Below, piece after piece: positions 28,241 to 36,734 of a stretch of 64,000 nt of DNA. The notes under the pieces were generated by a model. That model had not been told where the DNA came from. It ran no database searches and saw nothing but the letters and a program-made list of their open reading frames with translations. The stretch spans positions 1 to 64,000 of the forward strand of contig CAZIXF010000025.1 in NCBI GenBank assembly GCA_964543195.1. Reading direction: 5' to 3'. The number at the start of each line of letters is the position of its first letter. Within the stretch, counting starts at the first letter, position 1. A program made the position numbers and the translations under genes. This DNA is from JAGTVG01 sp964543195 (lineage in GTDB: Bacteria > Bacteroidota > Bacteroidia > Cytophagales > Cyclobacteriaceae).

Positions 28241-29050
28241 ATGAAAGAATTGGTACAGAAACTGAAAAATTGGTACGCTCAACGGGATAAGGTGATTATT
28301 GCCTTTTCGGGAGGGGTGGATTCCTGTCTTGTGGCATACCTTGCCCGGCGATTTAAGGGAAAAGAGAACGCTTTGGCAGTCATATCAAATTCTGCCAGCT
28401 TGAAATCAAAAGACCTGGAAATCGCTCATCAATTTTGTTCACTCTATGATATCGATCTTGAAGAAATTAATACCAGGGAATTTGAAGATCCCAATTACCG
28501 GGTTAATCCGGTAAATCGATGTTATTTCTGCAAAACTGCTTTATACACAATGCTGGAGGATCTTATTTTACAGAAATATCCGGGTCATACAATACTTAAT
28601 GGAAATAACCTGAGTGATCAGGGAGATTACCGGCCGGGGCTTGAGGCGGCACGGGAACATGAGGTCCGCAGTCCCCTGGCGGAATGTGGAATAGAGAAAT
28701 CGGATGTTAGGAAACTGGCAAAACATTTTGATCTTTTCACCTGGGATAAACCGGCCAGCCCATGTCTCAGCAGCCGTTTTCCGTATGGGGAGACCATTAC
28801 CATAAAAAAATTGCGGATGGTAGAGGAGGCCGAAAATATATTGAATGAATATGGTTTCGAAGAGGTTAGGGTAAGGCATTACGGGGATCATGCCAAAATT
28901 GAAGTACCGGATCATTTAATAGGAAAATTAAAGAAACGATATAATGAGATCGAACCAATGGTTCTTAATCTGGGATATCGGCATTGTTCAATCGATGATG
29001 AAGGACTTGTGTCGGGTAAATTAAACAGAGTGATAAAAGATGTCAGATAG
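28241..29050 (+). CDS. larE: LarE, ATP-dependent sacrificial sulfur transferase of NPN cofactor synthesis
   Basis: A 269-residue PP-loop enzyme. The ATP-binding motif FSGGVDS lies near residues 22-28, NRCYFCK at 92-98, and PASPCLSSRFPYG puts a Cys at position 175. That aligns with Cys176 of Lactiplantibacillus LarE, which donates its own sulfur to the dicarboxylated nicotinate nucleotide. It overlaps larB by 11 bp and starts the rightward operon opposite nikR. Confidence 0.95.
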   Translation: MKELVQKLKNWYAQRDKVIIAFSGGVDSCLVAYLARRFKGKENALAVISNSASLKSKDLEIAHQFCSLYDIDLEEINTREFEDPNYRVNPVNRCYFCKTALYTMLEDLILQKYPGHTILNGNNLSDQGDYRPGLEAAREHEVRSPLAECGIEKSDVRKLAKHFDLFTWDKPASPCLSSRFPYGETITIKKLRMVEEAENILNEYGFEEVRVRHYGDHAKIEVPDHLIGKLKKRYNEIEPMVLNLGYRHCSIDDEGLVSGKLNRVIKDVR

Positions 29051-29705
29051 AATAAATCTTGATCTGAGCCGGGAAAAACGACTTGGTTTCCCTGAAGCTA
29101 TATACGGGGCGAATAAAGAAGCCGGAATTATTTCAGAGATCATAAAAAGATTTCAGGAAATCAATAAGCCCGTTTTGATTACAAGACTGCAGAAGGAAAA
29201 ATATGAAGAAATTAGCATAAACCACAATCCGCTCTTCTATGATGAGATTTCAGGTGTTTGTGTGGCTGGAGAATTTCCAAAATCCGACGACATGAACTCA
29301 GTAGGGGTTATTTCTGCAGGGACAACAGATGCTTATGTGGTGAATGAAGCTTTCTACACCTTAAAATTCCATGGGCTTCAGGCTGAAACGATCCAGGATA
29401 TAGGGGTTTCCGGACTGCACAGGCTGCTGAACAGGCTCGATGAAATAAGTAAATTCAAGGTGCTTATTGTTATTGCTGGTTTTGAAGGTGCCTTGCCTAC
29501 GGTGGTTGGAGGATTGTTGCCCCAACCATTAATTGCCGTTCCTACAAGTATCGGGTATGGTATTGCCAATAATGGGAAGGTCGCTTTAAATGCCATGCTG
29601 ACAAGTTGTGCAAATGGAATTACTGTGGTGAATATAGATAATGGTTACGGGGCTGCGATGGCGGCTTATCGCATATTAAATTCATTTAAAAAAAATAATA
29701 CATAA
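29040..29705 (+). CDS. larB: LarB, nicotinate dinucleotide carboxylase/hydrolase
   Basis: A 221-residue protein whose C-terminal two thirds are an AIR-carboxylase-like domain (VISAGTTDAYVVNEA, VIAGFEGALPTVVGGLLPQPLIAVPTS, GYGAAMAAYRI). LarB carboxylates the pyridinium ring of nicotinic acid adenine dinucleotide and releases AMP, the first step of nickel-pincer cofactor synthesis. It is slightly shorter than the founder. The start overlaps larE, and larC follows after 8 bp. Confidence 0.95.
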   Translation: MSDRINLDLSREKRLGFPEAIYGANKEAGIISEIIKRFQEINKPVLITRLQKEKYEEISINHNPLFYDEISGVCVAGEFPKSDDMNSVGVISAGTTDAYVVNEAFYTLKFHGLQAETIQDIGVSGLHRLLNRLDEISKFKVLIVIAGFEGALPTVVGGLLPQPLIAVPTSIGYGIANNGKVALNAMLTSCANGITVVNIDNGYGAAMAAYRILNSFKKNNT

Positions 29706-29713
29706 TCTTTCAA

Positions 29714-30895
29714 ATGAGCATATTAAAAATAGAAGCTTTTTCGGGACTTAGCGGAGATATGTTTCTCAGCTCATTGGCTGAACTCTGTGATGCACATGAT
29801 GAAATAAAAACTCTTCCCTCCCGGTTGAATATTGAAGAAGAAGCTGAAGTGGTCATCAAGAAAACAAGTAAAAAAGGTATTGTATGTAAGCATGTAAAGA
29901 TTATTGATAAAAAGAAAGACTCCGAACCGGCACACCATCACAGACATCTTTCCGATATCAACCGGATTATCGAACAGGCAGATATATCGGCTAAAGCTAA
30001 ACAAATTGCCAAAAAGATATTTTTATTATTAGGGGAAGCCGAATCCATTGTACATGGCGTGTCCATTGAAAAAATCCATTTTCATGAAGTAGGTGCCATC
30101 GATTCTATCCTGGATATTGTCGGAGCAGCCGTGTTGATTGATAAGCTCGATGTTTCAATAACATATTGTACAACCATAACCACGGGTTCGGGTTTTGCAA
30201 GTACGGAACACGGGCGTTTACCGGTACCGGCCCCTGCTACCAAGAACCTGTTGAAAGGTTTCCCTACTCAAGCAGGTAGTATCGAGAGTGAATTGGTAAC
30301 ACCCACAGGAGCGGCTATACTGAAATATCTGGATCCTGATTTTTCCATTCCACCCCTCATCGATGAAAAGATTGCTTATGGAGCTGGTAAAAAAGAATTT
30401 GAAATACCTAATATGCTGAGGATATCACTGTGTAAGACCACGTATCCCGGTGATACAATAACCATTATGCAAACCAATATAGATGATATGTCAGGAGAAT
30501 ATCTTGGCATTGAATTTCAGGAAAAATTATTGGAGCTGGGGGCCCTGGATTTTCATTTTCAACAGGTAATAATGAAGCGTGGACGTCCGGGTGTGGTATT
30601 AAATGTGCTGGTAAGAAGAGAAAATACCAACCAAATTGCAGATTACATTTTCCGGAATACCTCATCAATTGGTATTCGTTATCACGATGCCGGTCGTTTT
30701 GAGCTGAAGAGAAGTTCCAGGGAAATTGAGACTCAATTTGGCAAAGTTAAAATGAAGGATGTACAGGTCCCGGGTTATCCCGTACGTTCCAAACCCGAGA
30801 GTAAGGATATTATAGCTATAGCTGAAAAAGAAAATAAGAGTTCATTTTATGTGTTACATCAAATCTTAAAAAACAATGAAAACGAAAGTAATTAA
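29714..30895 (+). CDS. larC: LarC, nickel insertase of the pincer cofactor
   Basis: A 393-residue DUF111-family protein with FSGLSGDMFL at the N-terminus, a His-rich HHHRHLSDI stretch near residue 75, FHEVGAIDSILDIVGA and TNIDDMSGEYLG. LarC inserts Ni(II) into the pyridinium bis-thiocarboxylate mononucleotide using CTP. In Lactiplantibacillus the gene is split by a programmed frameshift (larC1/larC2); here it is one uninterrupted frame. Its 3' end overlaps the next small gene by 20 bp. Confidence 0.95.
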   Translation: MSILKIEAFSGLSGDMFLSSLAELCDAHDEIKTLPSRLNIEEEAEVVIKKTSKKGIVCKHVKIIDKKKDSEPAHHHRHLSDINRIIEQADISAKAKQIAKKIFLLLGEAESIVHGVSIEKIHFHEVGAIDSILDIVGAAVLIDKLDVSITYCTTITTGSGFASTEHGRLPVPAPATKNLLKGFPTQAGSIESELVTPTGAAILKYLDPDFSIPPLIDEKIAYGAGKKEFEIPNMLRISLCKTTYPGDTITIMQTNIDDMSGEYLGIEFQEKLLELGALDFHFQQVIMKRGRPGVVLNVLVRRENTNQIADYIFRNTSSIGIRYHDAGRFELKRSSREIETQFGKVKMKDVQVPGYPVRSKPESKDIIAIAEKENKSSFYVLHQILKNNENESN

Positions 30896-31127
30896 CAAAT
30901 TTCTTTTACCCGTATTGATGGTTTTACTTATGCCGGCCTTGGCAAGCGCACATCCCGGTCATGAACATAGTGGAGGTTTCTGGGATACATTTACTCACTT
31001 TTTGTTTACCTATTATATTTATATCATCCTGTCGATGGTATTTATAGCCGGTATTTTCAGGTATCTCTACCTGCTGAAATCACAGAATAAGCAGAAAGCA
31101 ATCAGCAGTACCGAAAAAAAAGAATAG
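30876..31127 (+). CDS. Small HPGHEH membrane protein of the lar operon
   Basis: An 83-residue protein. Residues 1-25 form a signal peptide ending ASA, the mature N-terminus would be HPGHEHSGG (26-34), one transmembrane segment spans about 45-66, and a charged tail follows. The N-terminal motif and following segment recall the start of HupE/UreJ nickel permeases, but the other helices are absent. Overlap with larC argues for co-expression. A periplasmic nickel-binding role is a guess. Confidence 0.7.
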   Translation: MKTKVINKFLLPVLMVLLMPALASAHPGHEHSGGFWDTFTHFLFTYYIYIILSMVFIAGIFRYLYLLKSQNKQKAISSTEKKE

Positions 31128-31233
31128 GTATATTATAAAACAAAAAGCACGGTTCGCCTTTTTCAGGGCTAATCATAGATCCGGGTTTTTTTGCCCTATG
31201 TAGCTATTCAGGGTTTTGAACAGAGAAAAATTT

Positions 31234-31270
31234 GAAAAAGAGCTTCAATTTGTGGATTGGAGCTCTTTTC
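31234..31270 (+). terminator. Hairpin terminator of the lar operon
   Basis: The stem GAGCTTCAAT/ATTGGAGCTC (one G-U pair, loop TTGTGG) is extended by a flanking A-run/T-run, ending TCTTTTC. It lies 107 bp after the last lar-operon stop. Confidence 0.65.
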
Positions 31271-31573
31271 ATTAGTTGTCGACCGGGCAAGCTTTTTGAT
31301 GAAATTGGTTTAAATGCCAGCCAGGATGATTAATTTCGGCATTTGGTGATCAGTCGTTTTATATTCCCCTTGAATAAATTAAAAGCCAGTGAATATTGAA
31401 TGGGCCCGGAACCGGTATAATAAAAGCCTTAAAAAAAATTGCCCGGATGGACCGGTATGCAGGAAACATCTGGTAATGATGATTATTGTATAAAAATCTG
31501 CGATTTGCCATCAATTTCAGATGATTTATGAATATTTTTTCATAAAAATCTTTTCATTTCAGTAAATGCCGGA

Positions 31574-31581
31574 TATATTTG
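31574..31581 (+). promoter_or_regulatory. Candidate -7 element for the Fur-type regulator
   Basis: TATATTTG matches TAnnTTTG exactly, 33 bp before the GTG start. A weak TTTT sits 19 bp upstream of it. Confidence 0.45.
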
Positions 31582-31588
31582 CGTCATT

Positions 31589-31614
31589 GTTGCATTTAAA
31601 ATCAAGTTGCATTT
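31589..31614 (+). promoter_or_regulatory. Candidate operator: direct repeat before the Fur-type gene
   Basis: GTTGCATTT occurs twice (31589-31597 and 31606-31614) with a 17-bp period, between the -7 element and the GTG start. The position suits autoregulation by the encoded regulator; binding is inferred. Confidence 0.35.
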
Positions 31615-32022
31615 GTGGAATCGGTTGATATTTTAACCAGTCATAATCTGAAAAGGACAAGCTGCCGTGAAGGCATAATTGATGTAATATTGGCGGCGGA
31701 TAACCCCTTGGGTGAGAAGGAAATACGTGAAAAATTATACGGTAATTATGATCGTACAACGTTTTATCGTTCCTTTAAAACACTCGAGGAACATAAAGTA
31801 ATCCACAAGATTGTTGTAGATAATAACCTGGTGAAATATGCGCTTGATAACTCTATAACGCATAAAAAAGAGCATGCCCATTTTTATTGCAAAGCATGTA
31901 ATTCAGTAAAGTGTCTTGAAAATGTACCTGTTGAATTTCCGGTTCTCCCTGACGGATACAGTGGAACGGAAACAGAATTGATCATCAAGGGAACTTGTGC
32001 CTTATGTAGGGAAGAAACCTGA
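31615..32022 (+). CDS. Fur-family transcriptional regulator (Zur-like)
   Basis: A 135-residue regulator. The winged helix comprises ADNPLGEKEIREKLYG and YDRTTFYRSFKTLEEHKVIHKI (to about residue 66). A metal domain follows with HKKEHAHFYCKACNSVKC and a C-terminal CALC, together the four Cys of the structural zinc site. The start is GTG. The downstream TonB receptor and His-rich lipoproteins suggest zinc control (Zur) rather than iron, but the sequence alone does not settle the metal. Confidence 0.85.
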   Translation: MESVDILTSHNLKRTSCREGIIDVILAADNPLGEKEIREKLYGNYDRTTFYRSFKTLEEHKVIHKIVVDNNLVKYALDNSITHKKEHAHFYCKACNSVKCLENVPVEFPVLPDGYSGTETELIIKGTCALCREET

Positions 32023-32380
32023 AAACTTGGAAAGCCGAAACAGACATATCATTCTATTTTTAATTGTGATCTATCTCTTTCCGATCGGTTTACAATCCAT
32101 CCATATTTTCCGACACCAATCAAATATTTTATCAGATTTGGAACGAGATATTCCAGCGGTCATCATTAATGATCTGAATACCTATTCCGGAGAGGCAATA
32201 GGTGTAAAGGACCATTGCCTGTTATGTGACTTTCAATTTTTTATTAATAATCTGCCTGTTTTTCAGGTATATAATATCGTAATTCCATTTTACGATGCTG
32301 ATTACAAGAAACCACAAATAGAAGATCGCTCATTTAGTTTTATTACTCTTAATTCACCACGTGCTCCTCCCGTTTCGTAA
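31997..32380 (+). CDS. Small membrane-anchored Cys/His protein, DUF2946-like
   Basis: Up to 127 residues from a GTG overlapping the regulator's end; a TTG at 32027, just after that stop, is an equally good start. One hydrophobic segment (about residues 18-35) is followed by DHCLLCDF and a C-terminus NSPRAPPVS. The Cys-x-x-Cys and terminal RAPP pattern recalls DUF2946 proteins, which sit ahead of TonB receptors linked to copper or zinc. The family call is tentative. It is 59 bp before the TonB receptor gene. Confidence 0.55.
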   Translation: MPYVGKKPENLESRNRHIILFLIVIYLFPIGLQSIHIFRHQSNILSDLERDIPAVIINDLNTYSGEAIGVKDHCLLCDFQFFINNLPVFQVYNIVIPFYDADYKKPQIEDRSFSFITLNSPRAPPVS

Positions 32381-32439
32381 TCAGTTCCGTTTCTCTATTC
32401 TTTTTAGTTTCATTTGATTGTTTAAGTCATAGATTAAAA

Positions 32440-34863
32440 ATGTGGAGATTGTTCATCCTCCTGGTTTGCATAAATGCTATATATGCTACGGTTTCCGGCC
32501 AGAGCAGGCCGGCGATATCCGGAATTGTGTTTGGTGTGAAATATCAACCTCTGATCGGTGCGTCGGTTATCCTGTATCCTCCGGGAAAAGGTACGGTCAC
32601 CGATGCGGAAGGCAGGTATTCAATCGAGGATTTGGAAAAAGGTACCTATGAAGTTGAAGTTTCGTTTATAGGATACAAAACTTATATTGATACCATACGG
32701 ATAGAAGGGGACATTACCTATGATGCCAAACTTACGTTTGTTTCATTGAGCCTGCAGGAAGTGATCGTATCGGAAAATTATGCCGAATCCAGGAAAAAGG
32801 AAGAATCCCTGAGCATGGAAATTGTAAGTGATGAATTCCTGAAAAAAAATCTGGGAGGAAGCCTAATGAAAACCCTGGAAAGGTTACCGGGAGTCACCGC
32901 CATTGATATTGGTGCAGGCCAGTCTAAACCGGTAATCCGTGGTCTTGGTTTTAACAGGGTAGTGGTAGTTGAAACCGGAATAAAGCATGAAGGTCAGCAA
33001 TGGGGAGCAGATCATGGGCTTGAAATCGATCAGTTTGCGCTTGACAATATTGAAGTAATCAAAGGTCCTTCATCCCTGGAATATGGTTCAGATGCTATTG
33101 CCGGAGTTATCCATGTGATACAAAAATCCCTGCCGTCCGAAAATTCCATCAGTGGAACAATTGATCTGACAGGTAAAGCTAATAATAACCTGATGGGTAC
33201 TTCCATTCGGTTATCCGGCCGGAAAAAATCCCTTTTTGGTTCCATCCGGGCAACAATCCTTGATTACGGCGATTATAAAATACCCGCCGATAGTGTGGAT
33301 ATTTATTCTTACCGGGCTCCCCTCTTTAAAAATCATTTGCGAAACACTTCCGGAAATGATAAGAACCTGCACTTATCATTCGGATATATGAATCACATTT
33401 TTCAAACCAGGTTTTTTGTCAGTAATGTAAACAGCAAAAGCGGTTTTTTTGCCAATGCTCATGGTTTGGAACCACGAAATGTCGATACCAATTTGCATGA
33501 CAGATCCAGCAGGGACATACACTATCCGTTCAAGCAGGTTAATCACTTCAAAATAATCAATAAAAGTCAGTGGAGCCTGAAGGAATTACGATTTGAATCC
33601 AACCTTGGTTTTCAGCATAATTTTAGGCAGGAATGGAGCCAGTATGTAGATCATGGTTACATGCCGCCTATGTTTCCAGATACGCTTGCTTTTGATGCTG
33701 ATCTGGAGCGGCAGTTTTATAAGGACATCTATTCGGGTAATCTTAAAGCTTCCTATCAGCTTGAAAAAACTTCATTTGCTGCTGGATTCAACAACATTTA
33801 TGAAGTTAATAATATCAATGGTCGCGGTTTTATTATTCCAGCTTTCAGGAAGTTTAATATGGGAGGCTATGTTCTGGTAAAACATGCATTTTCTGAAAGC
33901 AGCCTGATGCTGGCGGGGCTGCGATATGATCATTGTAACATTAAGACCGACAGCTATTTTGACTGGTTTTCATCTCCTGATATTAAAGGATTGGATACAA
34001 TAATGACGTATCTTCAAAGGGCAGAAGCTGTAAACCGTTACTTTTCAAACCTGTCATGGTCTGTTGGATACCATTTTAATCCTGAGAATTTTTCCCTTAG
34101 GCTTAATGCCGGAAAAAGCTTCCGCATACCCATTGCCAAAGAACTTGCTGCCAATGGAGTAAATTACCACAATTTCAGCTATGAAGTTGGCAATCCGGGT
34201 TTATCCCCAGAAATTTCCTATCAATTCGATATTGGAATTGAATACAATCACAGGAAATTCGCCATTGGCGCTACACCTTTTCTGAATTATTTCTCCAATT
34301 ATATATACCTGAATCCGAGTGCCGAACATGACAGGCTATACGGGAACGGGAACCAGATTTTCTATTATACCCAGAGTGAGGTTTTCCGTTATGGGGGTGA
34401 GATCCATACGCATCATCAATTGACGAAAGAATTTCAATTGGGTCTTATCGGGGAATATGTGTATGCCCGGCAGCTGTCCGGTAAAAAAAAGGGATTTACG
34501 CTACCGTTTTCACCACCTGCTTCTGCACTATTTAATGTCCGGTATCAGAGATCCGGTTTATATTTCTTTGAAAATGTTTATATAAGCGTCGATTATCGCA
34601 TTACAGCTTCACAGAATAACATCGTACCCCCCGAAGATCCAACCCAGGGGTATCAGCTAATAAATGTGGGACTGGGAAGTGAAATAAAGCTGAAAAATCA
34701 ATCGGTGGTTTTCGCATTTCAGGCGCAAAACCTGTTAAACAGTAAATATTTTAAACATACCAGTTATTACAGGCTGATAAACATTCCTGAACCGGGAAGA
34801 AATTTCATATTGAACATAACGATTCCTTTTCATCGAAGTTTCAATCATAACAGTGATTTCTAA
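32440..34863 (+). CDS. TonB-dependent receptor with carboxypeptidase-regulatory-like domain
   Basis: An 807-residue receptor. The signal peptide ends near SGQSR, then a CarboxypepD_reg-like beta domain covers about 25-105 (ISGIVFGVKYQPLIGASV). A plug (TLERLPGVTAIDIGAGQSKPVIRG, IEVIKGPSSLEYGSDAIAG) and a barrel ending LNITIPFHRS follow. Several exposed His-rich loops (WGADHGLEIDQF, YVDHGYMPPM) would suit metal uptake. The order regulator, small protein, receptor, DUF4625 pair suggests a zinc cassette; this is inference. Confidence 0.9.
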   Translation: MWRLFILLVCINAIYATVSGQSRPAISGIVFGVKYQPLIGASVILYPPGKGTVTDAEGRYSIEDLEKGTYEVEVSFIGYKTYIDTIRIEGDITYDAKLTFVSLSLQEVIVSENYAESRKKEESLSMEIVSDEFLKKNLGGSLMKTLERLPGVTAIDIGAGQSKPVIRGLGFNRVVVVETGIKHEGQQWGADHGLEIDQFALDNIEVIKGPSSLEYGSDAIAGVIHVIQKSLPSENSISGTIDLTGKANNNLMGTSIRLSGRKKSLFGSIRATILDYGDYKIPADSVDIYSYRAPLFKNHLRNTSGNDKNLHLSFGYMNHIFQTRFFVSNVNSKSGFFANAHGLEPRNVDTNLHDRSSRDIHYPFKQVNHFKIINKSQWSLKELRFESNLGFQHNFRQEWSQYVDHGYMPPMFPDTLAFDADLERQFYKDIYSGNLKASYQLEKTSFAAGFNNIYEVNNINGRGFIIPAFRKFNMGGYVLVKHAFSESSLMLAGLRYDHCNIKTDSYFDWFSSPDIKGLDTIMTYLQRAEAVNRYFSNLSWSVGYHFNPENFSLRLNAGKSFRIPIAKELAANGVNYHNFSYEVGNPGLSPEISYQFDIGIEYNHRKFAIGATPFLNYFSNYIYLNPSAEHDRLYGNGNQIFYYTQSEVFRYGGEIHTHHQLTKEFQLGLIGEYVYARQLSGKKKGFTLPFSPPASALFNVRYQRSGLYFFENVYISVDYRITASQNNIVPPEDPTQGYQLINVGLGSEIKLKNQSVVFAFQAQNLLNSKYFKHTSYYRLINIPEPGRNFILNITIPFHRSFNHNSDF

Positions 34864-34884
34864 TTTTAACTAAATTATACAATT

Positions 34885-35742
34885 ATGGACAAATTATCTA
34901 AACTAATGACTTTTGTTGTCGCTGTAATCAGCATTCTCTTTTTCAGTTCCTGTGAGAAAGAGAATGAGGTTATCCCCAGACCTATAATTACCTTAACTGA
35001 ACTGGGTTATAAGAACACGAAAACCGGCTATGCTGGAAGTGATTTACATATTGATGCGGAAATTATAGCCGATGGGAAAATTGATGTTATAACCATCGAG
35101 ATCCATCCGGAAGGAGAGCATGAGGAAAACAGAATTTCTATTGTGTTACATGAAGGAGAATGGGAAGTTGATACCATGTATACGAAGTTTTCCGGATTGA
35201 AAAACACCACTTTTCACGAGCATGTTGATATACCCATTGACGCAGATACGGGACATTATCATTTTCACATTAAAGTGACTGATCTAGAAGGGCAACAAAC
35301 CAGTGTTGAAGAAGAAATTCTAATACAATATCCGGATGATGATGTATCTCCAGAAATCACTGTATTGACTGCTCCGACCAGTAACCAGGTTTTCAATAAT
35401 GGAGAGACGATCAGCATTTCCGGTTCGGTAAGTGATGATAAAGCCTTGGGAGGACTGTATATTGGATTGGTTCCTGAGGGGCAGAATTTATCCGATGCGG
35501 AAGTCAATGCCACCAATACAATCACATTGTTGCATACCCACGATTTCGATAGTCCGGCTATGCATGAGTTTACATCAAGTATTACCGTTGGGGCTGCCAA
35601 AGACAATGATATTTCCCCGAAAGATATAACTGGAAATATAGCGTGGCAATCCGCCGATTATTATATTGTGGTAAAATGTAAAGATGCTTTTGGAGCGAAT
35701 TGGACGTATTCAAATCATTATTCGATAGTTATAAATTACTGA
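34885..35742 (+). CDS. DUF4625 lipoprotein, two-domain
   Basis: A 285-residue protein with a lipobox LFFSSC (Cys23). The N-terminal DUF4625 Ig-like domain contains IEIHPEGEHEE, FHEHVDIPIDADTGHYHFHIKVTD (quoted in shortened form). A second Ig-like half (VLTAPTSNQVFNNGETISISGSVSD) contains LLHTHDFD. It is rich in His/Asp/Glu clusters and probably faces out from the outer membrane. It follows the TonB receptor by 21 bp, so it is likely a partner in metal capture. Confidence 0.8.
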   Translation: MDKLSKLMTFVVAVISILFFSSCEKENEVIPRPIITLTELGYKNTKTGYAGSDLHIDAEIIADGKIDVITIEIHPEGEHEENRISIVLHEGEWEVDTMYTKFSGLKNTTFHEHVDIPIDADTGHYHFHIKVTDLEGQQTSVEEEILIQYPDDDVSPEITVLTAPTSNQVFNNGETISISGSVSDDKALGGLYIGLVPEGQNLSDAEVNATNTITLLHTHDFDSPAMHEFTSSITVGAAKDNDISPKDITGNIAWQSADYYIVVKCKDAFGANWTYSNHYSIVINY

Positions 35743-35748
35743 TTCAAA

Positions 35749-35783
35749 TATTCCGGCAGGTTGAATAGCGATCTGCCGGAATA
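35749..35783 (+). terminator. Hairpin between the two DUF4625 genes
   Basis: A perfect 11-bp stem, TATTCCGGCAG/CTGCCGGAATA, with a 13-nt loop starts 6 bp after the first gene's stop. There is no T-run, so it may attenuate or protect mRNA rather than fully terminate. Confidence 0.55.
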
Positions 35784-35796
35784 ATCCAAATCAATT

Positions 35797-36288
35797 ATGA
35801 AAGCTTATAAAATATTATTCTTACTTTTTCTCGTTTTCATGTTGTTCTATGCCTGTGAAAAAGAATTGGAAATAGATCAGCGGAAACCGGAAATTAACCT
35901 GAATATTTCTGATGCATTCCCAGTGAATTGTGATACCATTTATTTTGGAACAAATTTTGAATTCAAGGCGCTGTTAACGGATAATATGGAATTAGGATCC
36001 TACAGTTTGGAGATCCATCATAATTTTGACCATCATGTTCATAGTACCGAAGTCGAAGAGTGTAACCTAGGTCCGATAAAACAGCCGGATAACCCCTATA
36101 CATTTATCCAGGATTATTCGATTCCTGAAGGATCGAGTGAATATGAAACCAGTCTGGCGATCAATGTTCCTACGGGGGATGGCAGTGGCTTGTATGATGA
36201 AGGTGATTATCATTTTTTTATAAGCCTTACCGATAAAGAGGGCTGGTCAAAACAGAAAGGTTTAAGTATCAAGATGCTGCATAGATAA
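35797..36288 (+). CDS. DUF4625 lipoprotein, single-domain
   Basis: A 163-residue protein with a lipobox LFYAC (Cys20) and one DUF4625 domain. Its His cluster reads LEIHHNFDHHVHSTEVEEC, and DEGDYHFFISLTDKEGW is the family's C-terminal strand motif. It is shorter than its upstream neighbour and looks like a paralogue of the neighbour's first domain. It probably shares the transcript, subject to the hairpin between them. The His cluster suggests metal binding. Confidence 0.78.
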   Translation: MKAYKILFLLFLVFMLFYACEKELEIDQRKPEINLNISDAFPVNCDTIYFGTNFEFKALLTDNMELGSYSLEIHHNFDHHVHSTEVEECNLGPIKQPDNPYTFIQDYSIPEGSSEYETSLAINVPTGDGSGLYDEGDYHFFISLTDKEGWSKQKGLSIKMLHR

Positions 36289-36705
36289 AGGGATGTAAAA
36301 ACAAGATAATTGTTACGCCATGTTCATAAAATAAGGCAGTTTATTCATTTAAAGGTTAACCCTCTTTTTCTTTTCCGCAGTTCATAGATTTAAGTGTTTT
36401 TGGAAATACTACACTGACCTTTCCGTCGAAATCAATCGGATACTTAAAAGCAGTTCTCATCCATTTATCGCATTTTGATTATAGTGGTATTTGCTTTGTT
36501 TTGGCCATCCGTATTATTTCATTCAGTTACCAGAGGTATGGCAGATACCTTTTTCAAAATAGGTCATTTAACAGGTACCGGATAAGGAAAAGAGAAAGAA
36601 ATATTACAGCAATGTATTTCGATATATTTAATAGTGCTGAACATATAAATATTGTATCAATATTCTCTTCTCACTGTCTATATTTATACATATTACCATT
36701 TTTTC

Positions 36706-36727
36706 TGCGTGCAAATTGCGTGCAAAT
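36706..36727 (+). repeat. Perfect 11-bp tandem duplication
   Basis: TGCGTGCAAAT occurs twice in direct succession, followed at once by an A-run and a hairpin. Confidence 0.75.
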
Positions 36728-36734
36728 AAAAAAA

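Larger units (their letters stand above)
31128..31614. other. Intergenic region between the lar operon and the fur-type gene
   Basis: About 490 bp without a convincing gene. It holds the operon terminator (31234-31270), a loose 7-bp inverted repeat AAATGCC/GGCATTT (about 31313-31346), and the promoter and direct repeats of the downstream regulator. I see nothing else. Confidence 0.6.
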
